A stretch of DNA of 64,000 nucleotides from Gigaspora rosea. Taxonomy: Eukaryota; Glomeromycota; Glomeromycetes; Diversisporales; Gigasporaceae. Positions 63,497 to 64,000 of the stretch are shown piece by piece. The stretch covers positions 745,233 through 809,232 of the forward strand of contig QKWP01000001.1 in NCBI GenBank assembly GCA_003550325.1, read 5' to 3'. Numbering within the stretch: position 1 is the first letter of the stretch; each line of letters starts with the position of its first letter. The notes beneath the pieces were generated by a model. That model was given only the letters and a program-made list of their open reading frames with translations, ran no database searches and was not told where the DNA came from. The position numbers and the translations under genes were made by a program.

Positions 63497-64000
63497 GGGG
63501 TGTTGTCTATTAAAACAGCCCCTTTTTACATGTAAATCATTTTGAGTAAATCGGGTTTAAAAAAAATATGATAAACAAAAATTTTGATCTAAAAATAGCA
63601 TTTCACGATGTTCTAGAAATTCCAGAAAAAACTAGTGTGTTACATCATCAGGGATAAAATTTTTATTACGTCATACGTACGTCTTGCATTGTTCTTCTGG
63701 CAGGGGTTTTTTTAAAAAAAGTTTTTTTTTTTACTAATTTTTTTTTCCATCTTTTAGATGCTTTTTCGAGTTTTCTTCTGGTGCTTTATTAGTAAGTGAA
63801 CTTCTGATCTTTCAACGTTTTCTAGTAAACCTTGTAAACTTTTACTAATCTTTCGGAATTGGATGGTGAACTTTCTCGTGGATCTTTCGATTTGTTGGAG
63901 GTTTTTCTGGTTTTCAGTGTCTTTAAGAACTTTCTTGTAGACTTTCCTCCTGCCTTTTGACGTTTTTGGAGAACTTTCTTACAGACTTTTCTCTTGTCTT
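63497..64000. mobile_element. Start of an inserted element, continues past the window
   Basis: It interrupts satellite MITE copy 4. Its left end GGGGTGTTGTCTATTAAAAC-AGCCCC is itself an inverted repeat. From about 63740 a diverged repeat of GAACTTTCTTGTAGACTTTC and TTTTGACGTTTTTGGAG runs to the window end. The family cannot be named without the right end. Confidence 0.55.

Overview
The window is eukaryotic, very AT-rich and mostly transposon-derived. Three things point to a fungus: spliceosomal introns with GT..AG ends, a tectonin-type beta-propeller gene, and a membrane-anchored GH9 cellulase with eight short exons. The S41-type secreted protease remnant, FAR1-type MULE and pogo transposases and tRNA-headed SINEs would fit an early-diverging lineage such as an arbuscular mycorrhizal (Glomeromycotina-like) genome. 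That placement is inference from gene style; no ribosomal or mitochondrial marker is present.

Layout. 1-3676: a TIR element in tandem, filled with ~110-bp repeats and interrupted by a hAT-like insertion. 3.9-9.4 kb: palindromic AT repeats, a poly-A retroposon, a broken copy of the GH9 3' end, a ~980-bp tRNA-headed SINE and a 46-bp minisatellite. 9.4-14.9 kb: unclassified coding remnant, several MITEs, a three-copy ~410-bp tandem repeat with a nested MITE, and a hAT-type element with perfect 8-bp TSD. 15.2-18.1 kb: a 5'-truncated L1-clade LINE lying just before a tectonin gene (18113-19437, +) whose intron holds a hAT MITE. 20129-22916 (-): an intact GH9 endoglucanase gene convergent with the tectonin gene, with a 16-nt microexon. 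23-40 kb: no intact gene; many fold-back, MITE and SINE insertions. 40.8-44.9 kb: a decayed MULE with TIRs. 45.0-48.3 kb: a decayed pogo element with TA TSD and related MITEs elsewhere in the window. 49.1-50.8 kb: antisense LTR-retrotransposon gag fossil. 53.2-55.3 kb (-): an S41 protease-like pseudogene. 58.3-59.6 kb: a TIR element carrying a 24-bp minisatellite. 60.2-63.5 kb: an isolated signal-peptide exon followed by a ~1-kb higher-order satellite in which every unit carries a pogo-type MITE.

The intact host genes are two: the GH9 cellulase and the tectonin gene (its first exon not found). The tectonin's first recognised repeat starts just downstream of the LINE. The GH9 gene has given rise to a local 3'-end duplicate 12 kb away.

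The most unusual pattern is a set of unrelated-looking non-autonomous elements, several with hAT-type 8-bp target duplications, whose bodies are saturated with one short family-specific motif (AATCGATT, CTACCGGTAG, CACGG, AATTTGATTTGA, GAACCTGAACT, GACGAA/GACGCA). Three assembly gaps are present; two of them lie between identical or near-identical flanks and may be joining artefacts.
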